Shown piece by piece: positions 1 through 7,440 of a DNA stretch of 64,000 nucleotides. Position 1 is the stretch's first letter. The number at the start of each line of letters is the position of its first letter. The DNA lies in assembly GCF_000801955.1 (NCBI RefSeq), contig NZ_JSZO01000009.1:62001-126000 (forward strand). Reading direction: 5' to 3'. The translations under genes and the position numbers were made by a program. The DNA comes from Ralstonia sp. A12 (GTDB lineage: Bacteria > Pseudomonadota > Gammaproteobacteria > Burkholderiales > Burkholderiaceae). The notes under the pieces were generated by a model. The model ran no database searches, was not told the DNA's origin, and saw only the letters and a program-made list of their open reading frames with translations.

Positions 1-452
1 ACCAGCTCGGCAGCCATGCCGTAGACAAAGCAATACGGGTCTTTGTCGGGGTTGCCGAATTCGAGCGTGGACGTTTCGATCGGCGCGGCCGGGCGCTGCT
101 CCATGAATACCAGCGCGTAGTGCACGGGGTGCTTCAGGCCGTAGCCGACATAGGCGCGGGCCACCCGGCGCATGCGTTCGAGCGCGTTGCCGCCCTCGGC
201 TGCAGCCTGCTGCATCAGCTTGTTGAGCTTGAGCAGGTCTTCGTCCATGGCCTGGGCGATCAGCGTGGCCTTGTCGCCAAAGAGGGCGTAGACCACGGTG
301 GTTGAGAATCCGGCTTCTTCGGCCACTTTGCGCATCGTCAGTTCACGCGCGCCGCCGCGCAGCACGAGCTTGCGCACCACCTTGAGGATGTCCTTGCGCC
401 GCTGGTCAAGCTCGCGCTGCTTGCGCTCGTGCAGGTTGCTGCTGCTGGCCAT
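1..452 (-). CDS. TetR/AcrR-family transcriptional regulator (C-terminus beyond left edge)
   Basis: The leftward frame from the ATG at 452 reads MASSSNLHERKQRELDQRRK and runs open off the left edge, giving about 150 residues. Residues ~18-65 form a TetR-type helix-turn-helix; ELTMRKVAEEAGFSTTVVY and the following FGDKATLIAQAM are the usual signature. The rest should be the ligand-binding dimer domain, partly outside the window. It diverges from the porin at 644, and two inverted repeats lie between them, so it probably represses the porin-led cluster and itself. The ligand cannot be deduced. Confidence 0.85.
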   Translation of the reverse strand, partial: MASSSNLHERKQRELDQRRKDILKVVRKLVLRGGARELTMRKVAEEAGFSTTVVYALFGDKATLIAQAMDEDLLKLNKLMQQAAAEGGNALERMRRVARAYVGYGLKHPVHYALVFMEQRPAAPIETSTLEFGNPDKDPYCFVYGMAAEL

Positions 453-643
453 GTGTTTGAAGCCTGTCTCCCAATAGTGGGCTGATTCTAACCCGCCGAC
501 CGCCGCTGCCGGCTTGCTCCGGGCCGTCTCCTCCGTTTGAAACGCGTGCACGTCAGGGTGATCCCTGATTCAAGAACGTCGTTTTCTGTACAGAATTGCG
601 TTACTAAAAAAAACAATGTTATTTCCACAAGGAGAAGACCACC
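453..643. promoter_or_regulatory. Divergent TetR/porin promoter region with two inverted repeats
   Basis: The spacer holds a perfect 12-base palindrome TTCTGTACAGAA at 584-595 and a second inverted repeat TCAGGG-TGAT-CCCTGA at 553-568. Both are of a size bound by TetR dimers. The first sits about 50 bases before the porin start, where a promoter is expected. A ribosome binding site AAGGAGA at 629-635 precedes the GTG start at 644. Operator function is inferred from position and symmetry only. Confidence 0.5.
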
Positions 644-1834
644 GTGAAGAGGACGACGCAGATCGCCTGCATGGCGCTGCCGCTGGTTGCGGGCAGCGCA
701 TGGGCACAGACTTCGGTGCAGTTGTACGGGTTGGTGGATGCTGGTGTCCGCTATGAGACCCATGGTGTGTCGTACGGCGATGACGGCACGCCCATCGGCA
801 CCGGATCGAAGCTCGGCATGACCAAGGGCGGCGGCATGACCGAGAGCTATTGGGGCATCAAGGGCAACGAGCAGATCGGCAGCGGCCTGAAGGGCATCTT
901 CCAGCTGGAGAGCCACTTCGATCCGTCCAGCGGCCGGACCTGGCCCAAGGGCGCGGCGGAGTTCTTCCAGATTGCGTATGTGGGGGTCGAATCGTCGTCG
1001 CTCGGGCAACTCACCTTGGGCCGGCAGTACAACGTGGTGATGGAGGGCATCACCATGGTCTACGGCTCCAACCTGTGGGCCGGTGGAGACCAGGACCAGT
1101 ACGCCAACCTCTTCAAGCCCGAACACACCATGATGGCGGGCAGCAAGACCAACAACATGGTCCACTATGGCGCGCAGCTTGGCGATGTGGTGGTGCTGGC
1201 CCAGTACGCGTTTGGCGAGCAGGCCGGTGCCGCGAGCCAGGGCAGCCAGTTCGGCGCCTCGGTGGCGTACATACCGGAGGCGGGGCCGGTCAAGCTCAGT
1301 GCATCGTTCCTGCGCACCAAGGACGATTTCACCAACGCGACCTTCAACGTCTACACCGCTGGCGGGCAACTGGCACTGGGCGGCCTGACCGTCAACGCCG
1401 GGTACATCGAGAACCGGCGCGGCAACAGCTTCACCTCGTTCTCGGCGGGGCCGTTCAGCCCGACTGATCTGGCGGGGCTGGGCATCATCTCCGCCGATCA
1501 GACCGTCGACCCAACGCTGCCCGGCGGCTTCAGCAAGCGGCGCATGACTTTCGGCGGCGTGAGCTATCGCATCTCGCCGGCCTTTACGGTGGCGGCCAAC
1601 GCGTGGTTCACGCGCCAATCCGGCTACACGCCGGCGTTTGACGGCTCGGCCAACCAGTATCAGTTGATCGGTGGCTACTTCCTCTCCAAGCGGACGATGC
1701 TCTATGCGGAGGTCGACTACTCGCACTACAAGGGCGGGCTGGTCGGTGCGCAACTGGTTGGGCTGAACGCGCAGGGTCCAACGCTTTCCAGCTCGCAGAT
1801 CGGCACGATGATCGGCATGCGGCATACGTTCTGA
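644..1834 (+). CDS. Gram-negative outer-membrane porin
   Basis: A 396-residue general porin. The GTG start follows a good ribosome binding site and a signal peptide ends at AWA-Q. The mature start, TSVQLYGLVDAGVRYE, is the first beta strand typical of betaproteobacterial trimeric porins, and the protein ends in the aromatic HTF that outer-membrane assembly recognises. Its length fits a 16-strand barrel. It is the first gene of the rightward cluster and its stop overlaps the next start by one base, so it is probably the uptake pore for the cluster's substrate. Confidence 0.92.
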   Translation: MKRTTQIACMALPLVAGSAWAQTSVQLYGLVDAGVRYETHGVSYGDDGTPIGTGSKLGMTKGGGMTESYWGIKGNEQIGSGLKGIFQLESHFDPSSGRTWPKGAAEFFQIAYVGVESSSLGQLTLGRQYNVVMEGITMVYGSNLWAGGDQDQYANLFKPEHTMMAGSKTNNMVHYGAQLGDVVVLAQYAFGEQAGAASQGSQFGASVAYIPEAGPVKLSASFLRTKDDFTNATFNVYTAGGQLALGGLTVNAGYIENRRGNSFTSFSAGPFSPTDLAGLGIISADQTVDPTLPGGFSKRRMTFGGVSYRISPAFTVAANAWFTRQSGYTPAFDGSANQYQLIGGYFLSKRTMLYAEVDYSHYKGGLVGAQLVGLNAQGPTLSSSQIGTMIGMRHTF

Positions 1835-2214
1835 TGAAGCGAATTCTTTTCTCTCTCGTTGGGTTGGCTGCCGCGTTGTGCTTATCAGCATGCGGCAGCG
1901 ATGCACCCGCGGTGCCTGACGCCGCAGCGGTGCAGCGTGCCGAATCACTGCGCCCAGCCAATACGGCGCTGGCCGCGCAGTACGAACGCGCGTGCATGAC
2001 CTGCCATGCGGTGCCCGGCAGCGGCGCACCGCTCACGGGCTTCACTGAGCACTGGAAACCGCGCATGAAGCAAGGCATGGGCACGCTCGTGCACCACGCT
2101 ATCGACGGCTATCAGGCCATGCCCGCGCGTGGCCTGTGTGCAGACTGCACCGAGCAGGACATGCGCGCGCTCATTGGTTTCATGGCAAACGGCAAGGACA
2201 CATCGCATGACTGA
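1834..2214 (+). CDS. c-type cytochrome (cytochrome c5-like) lipoprotein
   Basis: A 126-residue protein with a lipoprotein signal ending in the lipobox LSAC. It has one haem c site, C54-M-T-C57-H58, and a probable axial Met96 in GYQAMPARG. The CADC pair just after is the extra cysteine pair typical of cytochrome c5. It is presumably anchored to a membrane facing the periplasm. It sits directly upstream of a flavin oxidoreductase, with an 8-base overlap, so it is the natural electron acceptor for that enzyme. Confidence 0.85.
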   Translation: MKRILFSLVGLAAALCLSACGSDAPAVPDAAAVQRAESLRPANTALAAQYERACMTCHAVPGSGAPLTGFTEHWKPRMKQGMGTLVHHAIDGYQAMPARGLCADCTEQDMRALIGFMANGKDTSHD

Positions 2215-3661
2215 TACGCAATCGCCGCGGCGGCAGGATCGCCGCACGGTGCTCAAGGCGGGGGCGGGCGTGGCAGCTGCGCTCGCGCTGGGGGGACAGG
2301 GCCGGCTGGTGCGCGCCGCCAGTACACCTGTGGCGACATCGCCGTCCACCGCCTCCACGCCTGCTGCCAGCCCGACGGGTTCGCGTCAGCGTTGGCAGAA
2401 CTGGTCGGGCATCCACACCTGTCAGCCGTCGGCCATCGACACGCCGGCAGACGAAGGTGAGTTGGCATCCCTGCTGCGTGGCGCTGGCCCGGGCGTGCGC
2501 TGCGTGGGGGCGGGGCATTCGTTCACGGGGCTGGTGCCGACCGACAGCACACTCATCTCACTGGACCGCATGTCGGGCGTGATCTCGGCGGATGCCGCGC
2601 GTAACACCGCCACGCTGCATGCCGGTACGCGCCTGGCACTGCTGTCGCGTCAACTGGATGCGCAAGGCGTGGCGATGCGCAACCTGCCCGACATTGATGC
2701 GCAGTCCTTTGCTGGTGCCATTGCCACGGCCACGCACGGTACGGGCCGCACGCTGCAAGCGCTGCATGCCGATGTGATTGGCATGCGCCTGATGACACCC
2801 GACGGCAACGTGATCGAATGCAGCGAGCAGCGCAATCCGGAACTGCTGTCGGCCGCGCGGGTTTCGCTGGGCTCGCTCGGTGTTGTCACCCAGGTCACGC
2901 TGCGCACGGTGCCGTCGTTCAACCTGCACCGTCGCGTGTTTCTCAAGCCGTTGCAGGCGATGCTGGATGAGGCCCCCACACTGGCCAAGCAGCATCGCAA
3001 CTTCGAGTTCTACTACCTGCCGTTTACCGGCTACGCAGCGGGCATCACGCACGACCTTTACGAAGCCGGCGATGTGCTGACACCGCACTCTGCCGATGAA
3101 GACATGCTGCGCGACCTGCGCCGCCTGCGCGACTGGCTCGGGCGCTTCCCGCAACTGCGCCGCTGGGTGGCCGCCAAGCTGATCGACGTGAACCAGACGG
3201 AAGACGCGAAGAACCGTTCATGGAAGCTGCTTTCCACGCAACGCCCGACGCGCTTCAACGAGACCGAGTGCCACGTGCCGCAGGAGCAGGGCATTGCCTG
3301 CGTGCGTGACGTCATCGCCAAGCTGGAGACGCGCAACGAGGTGTTCTTCCCGCTGGAGTTCCGCTTCGTGAAAGCCGATGACGCGTGGCTCAGCCCGTTC
3401 CACGGGCGCGATAGCTGCTCGATTGCCGTGCACGCGGCGCAGGGCGAGCCGTTCGACTACCTGCTCTCCGAGATCGGCCCGATCTACCGCAAGTACGCGG
3501 GGCGGCCGCACTGGGGCAAGTTGCACGACGTGAGCCCGGCACAACTGGCGGCACTGTATCCGCGCTGGGGGGACTTCCAGGCGCTGCGCCGCTCGCTTGA
3601 TCCGCAGGGGAAGATGCTCAACCCGTATCTGCGCAAGCTGTTCGGGGTGGAGCATGGCTAA
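2207..3661 (+). CDS. Tat-exported FAD-linked oxidoreductase, D-arabinono-1,4-lactone oxidase-like
   Basis: The start is the ATG at 2207, because MTDTQSPRRQDRRTVLKAG gives a clean twin-arginine signal (RRTVLK) followed by a hydrophobic stretch. The product is 484 residues. An FAD-binding domain of the vanillyl-alcohol oxidase fold covers ~60-230. In GAGHSF, His104 aligns with the histidine that carries covalent FAD in aldonolactone oxidases. The C-terminal ALO domain ends with HWGKLHD and the NPYLRKLFG tail. It probably oxidises a sugar, lactone or alcohol in the periplasm. With the upstream cytochrome it may act as a dehydrogenase. The substrate is unknown. Confidence 0.85.
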   Translation: MTDTQSPRRQDRRTVLKAGAGVAAALALGGQGRLVRAASTPVATSPSTASTPAASPTGSRQRWQNWSGIHTCQPSAIDTPADEGELASLLRGAGPGVRCVGAGHSFTGLVPTDSTLISLDRMSGVISADAARNTATLHAGTRLALLSRQLDAQGVAMRNLPDIDAQSFAGAIATATHGTGRTLQALHADVIGMRLMTPDGNVIECSEQRNPELLSAARVSLGSLGVVTQVTLRTVPSFNLHRRVFLKPLQAMLDEAPTLAKQHRNFEFYYLPFTGYAAGITHDLYEAGDVLTPHSADEDMLRDLRRLRDWLGRFPQLRRWVAAKLIDVNQTEDAKNRSWKLLSTQRPTRFNETECHVPQEQGIACVRDVIAKLETRNEVFFPLEFRFVKADDAWLSPFHGRDSCSIAVHAAQGEPFDYLLSEIGPIYRKYAGRPHWGKLHDVSPAQLAALYPRWGDFQALRRSLDPQGKMLNPYLRKLFGVEHG

Positions 3662-4928
3662 CCGGCGGCGGTTTCTTCTGGCGGCGGGCGTGGTGGCCGT
3701 GGGCGGTGCGGTGGCGCTGCGCCCGGGCGATCACGGTGGGCCGCATGGGCCGTACTTCGCAAGCTTGTCGGCGGCGCTCGCGCGTGCGGGCATCGCCGTG
3801 CCGGTCATGGTGATTGATCGGGCGCGCATGCGTGCCAACGCCGCGCGTGTCGTGCGCAACATCAACGGGAAGATGGCGCTGCGGCTGGTGGCCAAGTCGC
3901 TGCCGTCGTTGCCGTTGCTCGATGCGCTGATGCAGCTGACGCACACGCGGCGGCTGATGGTGTTCAACCTGCCATATCTGCAGTTGCTCGCGGAGCAGCG
4001 CCCGGATACCGATCTGCTGCTCGGCAAGCCGATGCCCGCACGCGCCGCACACACGTTCTATGCCGAGTTCAAGGGCGGTGCGTTTGATCCGGCGCGGCAA
4101 CTGCAATGGCTGGTCGATACGCCAGCGCGCCTGGCCGAGTACCGCGAACTGGCGCGCGCCGGCGGGCACCCCGTGCGCGTGAACATCGAGATCGATGTGG
4201 GCCTGCATCGCGGTGGCGTGCGTGAAGACCACGTCTTGGTCGACATGCTCAACATGATCGCCGCCGAGCCCTTGCTCGTGTTCGGCGGGATGATGGGCTA
4301 CGACCCGCACCTGGTGAAGATTCCCGATCTGCCCGGCGCACGCGCGGGGGCCGAGCGCGATGCCAAGGCGATCTACACGCGCTTTCGCGAGATGGCGCTG
4401 CGCACGCTCAGGCCGGCATCGCCCGAGACGCTGTGCTTCAACGCGGCGGGCTCGCCAACGTACCGCATGCATGACGGCAGTGGGGCAGCCAACGAAGTGT
4501 CGGTTGGCTCGGCCATGGTCAAGCCGAGCGACTTCGATACGCCCCTGCTCGATGACCTGCAGCCCGCTTCGTTCATTGCCACGCCGGTGTTGAAGTCCGG
4601 CGGTTTCCTGCTGCCTGACGGTGCGGAAGGCATTGGCCGCGCCGCCACCGCGTGGGACGTCAACCAGCGCCACGGCTACTTCATCTACGGCGGCAACTGG
4701 CTGGCCGATCCGATATCACCGCCGGGACTGTCGGCCAGCGGGCTGTATGGCAATTCGTCGAATCAGCAGGTGCTGGTGGGGTCGGGCACACAAGGTCTGC
4801 AGCCGAACGATTTCATCTTCTTGCGGCCGCGCCAGAGCGAGGCGGTGTTGCAGCAATTCGGCGAACTCGTCGTCGTGGAGGAAGGCAACACACTGCACCG
4901 CTGGCCGGTGATGCCCGCGATGCCCTGA
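3654..4928 (+). CDS. Tat-exported PLP enzyme, D-serine dehydratase/alanine racemase-like fold (DSD1 family)
   Basis: A 424-residue protein starting inside the end of the previous gene (8-base overlap). MANRRRFLLAAG is a twin-arginine signal, which suits export of a folded cofactor enzyme. Residues ~45-280 match the alanine racemase N-terminal TIM barrel: VMVIDRARMRANAARV, then Lys81 in RLVAKSLPS as the likely PLP Schiff-base lysine. The C-terminal domain resembles D-serine dehydratase-like proteins. The usual zinc-binding H-x-C after an RP pair reads RPRQSE here, so both ligands look replaced. Activity on D-threonine, D-serine or another beta-hydroxy amine is possible; the substrate is unknown. 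Confidence 0.78.
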   Translation: MANRRRFLLAAGVVAVGGAVALRPGDHGGPHGPYFASLSAALARAGIAVPVMVIDRARMRANAARVVRNINGKMALRLVAKSLPSLPLLDALMQLTHTRRLMVFNLPYLQLLAEQRPDTDLLLGKPMPARAAHTFYAEFKGGAFDPARQLQWLVDTPARLAEYRELARAGGHPVRVNIEIDVGLHRGGVREDHVLVDMLNMIAAEPLLVFGGMMGYDPHLVKIPDLPGARAGAERDAKAIYTRFREMALRTLRPASPETLCFNAAGSPTYRMHDGSGAANEVSVGSAMVKPSDFDTPLLDDLQPASFIATPVLKSGGFLLPDGAEGIGRAATAWDVNQRHGYFIYGGNWLADPISPPGLSASGLYGNSSNQQVLVGSGTQGLQPNDFIFLRPRQSEAVLQQFGELVVVEEGNTLHRWPVMPAMP

Positions 4929-4959
4929 ACGTTCAACGCGTCAACTGTCGGAGGCCATC

Positions 4960-7041
4960 ATGATCGATCGCAGGACATGGAAGCAGGGGGCGGTGTTGTC
5001 AGCCGCATTGCTGGTGTTGGGCGGATGTGGTGATGATGGCGGAGGGGGCGCGGCGCCGGTGGCGGCGGCAGCCACGCGGTCCGTGCAGAGCGTGGCGCAG
5101 GCCGCGTCGCCTGCGGCCTACAACATCGGCACGGGCATCAGCGACATCACGGGCGAGGCAGCCGAGGCCGGCATGTTCGGCTACTCGAAGATCGATCAGA
5201 AGACTGGCGGCATCCACCTGCGGCAGCATGCCCGCGCCTTCATCATCGAAGACCCGAGCAGCAAGCAGCGCGTGGCGATTGTGGTGACGGAAACCGGCGC
5301 TGTCATGCAGGGTGTGCAGCAAGCGGTGCTGGCCCGCCTGAAGGCACGCTACGGGGCGCTCTACACCGATGCCAACGTGCTGCTCACCGCCACCCACACG
5401 CATGCGGGGCCCGGCGGTTTCTCGCACTACGCGCTGTACAACCTGAATGCGCTGGGCTACCTGCCGCAGACCTTCAACGCTATCGTCGACGGCATGGTTG
5501 AAGCCATCGTGCAGGCGCACGACGACGTGAAGCCCGGTGAGATCGACTTCAACCAGAGCGAGCTGCACAACGCCAGCCGCAACCGCTCGGCACCGGCGTT
5601 CCGCGCGAACCCGGCGGCGGATCGTGCGGTGTTTCCGGAAGAGATTGATCCGCTGGTCACGCAACTGACCTTCCGCCGCGCGGGTCAGGCCGTGGGGGTG
5701 CTGAACCTGTTTGCCACGCACGGCACCAGCATGACCAACAACAACACGTTGATCAGCGCAGACAACAAGGGCTACGCCGCCTACCACTTCGAGCACGACG
5801 TGATGGGCGTGCGCTACCTCGAAGGCAAGGGCTTCGTGGCCGCATTCGCGCAGACCAACGCGGGCGACATGACGCCTAACCTCAATCTCAAGCCCGGCAG
5901 CGGGCCGACCGAGAACGAGTTCGACAACACGCGCATCATCGGCGAGCGTCAGTTTGGCGTGGCGAGTGCATTGCTGAATGCGCCGCCGACGCCGCTGGCG
6001 GGCGGGCTGGATGTGCGGCAGCGCTATGTCGAGATGGGTAACGTTACGGTGGAGCCCACCTATACCGGCGATGGCCAGCGGCACACCACATGCACGGCGG
6101 CCATCGGCACCACGCTGGCAGCCGGTAGCACGGAGGATGGGCCCGGCCCCGGCGTCGCGCTGGAAGGGCAGAGCAACCCGTTCCTGGCCGCGCTTGGCGG
6201 CTTGCTGTTCACGATTCCGGATGACCTGCGCAAGTGCCATGCGCCCAAGGAGCTGTTCGTACCCACCGGCCTGATGCGGCCCGTGCCCTGGACGCCGCCG
6301 GTGCTGCCGGTGCAGTTGGTACGCATCGGCCCGCTGTACCTGGCGGCGGTGCCGGCCGAGCTGACGATCATGTCGGGCTACCGCATCCGCCGCCAGTTGG
6401 CGCGCACGCTCAGCACGGATATCCACAACGTGCTCGCGGTCAGCTATGCCAATGCGTACTCGCAGTACGTGACCACGCCCGAGGAATACGACGTGCAGGA
6501 CTACGAGGGCGGCAGCACGCTGTTCGGCAAATGGACGCAGCCGGCTTACATGCAGGAGCTGGATCGCCTGGCGCAGGACATGGTGCAAGGCCGCCCCACG
6601 ACGAACACGCTCACGCCCGCAGACCTGAGCCGGCAGCAGATGACGTTCCAGACCGGTGTGGTGCTCGATGCGCCGCCGTTGCTCCACCAGTTTGGCGACG
6701 TGAAGACCGATGCCGCCGCGCAGTACACGGCAGGCCAGACGGTGAACGTGGTCTTCGTGACCGGCCATCCGAAGAACAACCTGCACCGCAACGACACCTT
6801 CGTGCGGGTGCAGCGTCTGGTGGAGGGTGCGTGGAAGACAGTGGCGGTGGATGGCGACTGGTCGACGCAATACCGCTGGAAGCGCGTGTTCGGGGCCGAG
6901 TCTGAAGCGCAGATCAGTTGGGCGATTCCGCCGGGCACGCCGGCCGGGACCTACCGCATCGTGCATCAGGGCGATGCCAAGAACCTGCTGGGGACCATCA
7001 CGTCCTTCACAGGCACATCGCGGTCGTTTGAGGTGAACTGA
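4960..7041 (+). CDS. Neutral/alkaline ceramidase-like lipoprotein
   Basis: A 693-residue protein with a lipoprotein signal (lipobox LGGC at ~20-23) and a GGGG-rich linker, so probably envelope-anchored. Residues ~50-560 match the neutral ceramidase catalytic domain: TGISDITGEAAEAGMFGY, the zinc motif TATHTHAGPGG and the ATHGTSM/ISADNKGYAAYHFE block. The C-terminal ~130 residues form the family's immunoglobulin-like domain. Neutral ceramidases hydrolyse the N-acyl amide of ceramide. The family hexapeptide GDVSPN, which carries the nucleophilic serine, reads GDMTPN here with Thr305. It closes the exported cluster, 31 bases after the PLP gene. Confidence 0.85.
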   Translation: MIDRRTWKQGAVLSAALLVLGGCGDDGGGGAAPVAAAATRSVQSVAQAASPAAYNIGTGISDITGEAAEAGMFGYSKIDQKTGGIHLRQHARAFIIEDPSSKQRVAIVVTETGAVMQGVQQAVLARLKARYGALYTDANVLLTATHTHAGPGGFSHYALYNLNALGYLPQTFNAIVDGMVEAIVQAHDDVKPGEIDFNQSELHNASRNRSAPAFRANPAADRAVFPEEIDPLVTQLTFRRAGQAVGVLNLFATHGTSMTNNNTLISADNKGYAAYHFEHDVMGVRYLEGKGFVAAFAQTNAGDMTPNLNLKPGSGPTENEFDNTRIIGERQFGVASALLNAPPTPLAGGLDVRQRYVEMGNVTVEPTYTGDGQRHTTCTAAIGTTLAAGSTEDGPGPGVALEGQSNPFLAALGGLLFTIPDDLRKCHAPKELFVPTGLMRPVPWTPPVLPVQLVRIGPLYLAAVPAELTIMSGYRIRRQLARTLSTDIHNVLAVSYANAYSQYVTTPEEYDVQDYEGGSTLFGKWTQPAYMQELDRLAQDMVQGRPTTNTLTPADLSRQQMTFQTGVVLDAPPLLHQFGDVKTDAAAQYTAGQTVNVVFVTGHPKNNLHRNDTFVRVQRLVEGAWKTVAVDGDWSTQYRWKRVFGAESEAQISWAIPPGTPAGTYRIVHQGDAKNLLGTITSFTGTSRSFEVN

Positions 7042-7049
7042 GGGGGCGT

Positions 7050-7078
7050 TGGGCGGCGCATCGGCCGCCCATTGCTTT
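7050..7078 (+). terminator. Probable terminator between ceramidase gene and copZ
   Basis: TGGGCGGC (7050-7057) pairs perfectly with GCCGCCCA (7064-7071) over a 6-base loop, followed by ATTGCTTT. The T tract is weak. It lies between convergent genes and would end the rightward cluster transcript. Confidence 0.55.
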
Positions 7079-7081
7079 GCC

Positions 7082-7282
7082 TTAGGCGACGGCCTTGACC
7101 GGATAGCCGGCCTGCTCGATGGCGGTCTTTACCGCATCGGTGCTGGCGCTGCTCGTTACAGCCACGGTCTGCTTGGACAGATCCACCTGCACGCTGGCCG
7201 CGGCATCCACCTGTTGCACCGCGCGGGTGACGGCAGAAACACAATGGCCGCAGCTCATACCTTCAACAGAAAACGTCGTCAT
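7082..7282 (-). CDS. copZ: Copper chaperone, heavy-metal-associated domain protein
   Basis: A 66-residue single HMA domain starting MTTFSVEGMSCGHC, with the Cu(I)-binding MxCxxC motif, two cysteines at ~11 and 14, and the C-terminal AIEQAGYPVKAV strand-helix of the ferredoxin-like fold. The start at 7282 follows AGGAG; a longer frame adds 15 unlikely residues. It carries Cu(I) in the cytoplasm, probably to CopA, which is transcribed divergently. A CueR-type promoter lies upstream. Confidence 0.9.
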   Translation of the reverse strand: MTTFSVEGMSCGHCVSAVTRAVQQVDAAASVQVDLSKQTVAVTSSASTDAVKTAIEQAGYPVKAVA

Positions 7283-7333
7283 GGTTCGGGCTCCTGAATC
7301 GAAAGAGAAGAGGGGAGAGGGACACACGGTCGG

Positions 7334-7364
7334 AGTATGAACCTTCCCACCATGGGAAGCGCAA
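7334..7364 (-). promoter_or_regulatory. CueR-type promoter/operator of copZ
   Basis: Read leftward: -35 TTGCGC (complement of 7359-7364), a 19-base spacer holding the dyad CTTCCC-ATGGT-GGGAAG, then -10 CATACT (complement of 7334-7339). A spacer stretched to 19 bases around a CTTCCC/GGGAAG dyad is the hallmark of MerR/CueR copper promoters. Confidence 0.82.
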
Positions 7365-7379
7365 GCGTAAAATGAGGGC

Positions 7380-7410
7380 TTGACCTTGCCAAGATGGGAA
7401 GGTCTAGGCT
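7380..7410 (+). promoter_or_regulatory. CueR-type promoter/operator of copA-cueR
   Basis: -35 TTGACC at 7380-7385, a 19-base spacer with the dyad ACCTTGCC-AAGAT-GGGAAGGT, and -10 TAGGCT at 7405-7410. This closely resembles the Escherichia coli copA CueR site. It lies 30 bases before the copA start, back to back with the copZ operator. Confidence 0.88.
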
Positions 7411-7440
7411 GATGCCATCTTCCTCAGAACGGACGCTTCC

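Noticed and set aside
488-2029. Long leftward reading frame opposite the porin gene
   Set aside because: It lacks any protein-family features and mirrors the codon structure of the clear porin; a GC-rich antisense shadow.
4999-6966. 655-residue leftward frame opposite the ceramidase gene
   Set aside because: Composition is Arg/His-rich antisense of a GC-rich gene with no domain; the plus-strand gene is certain.
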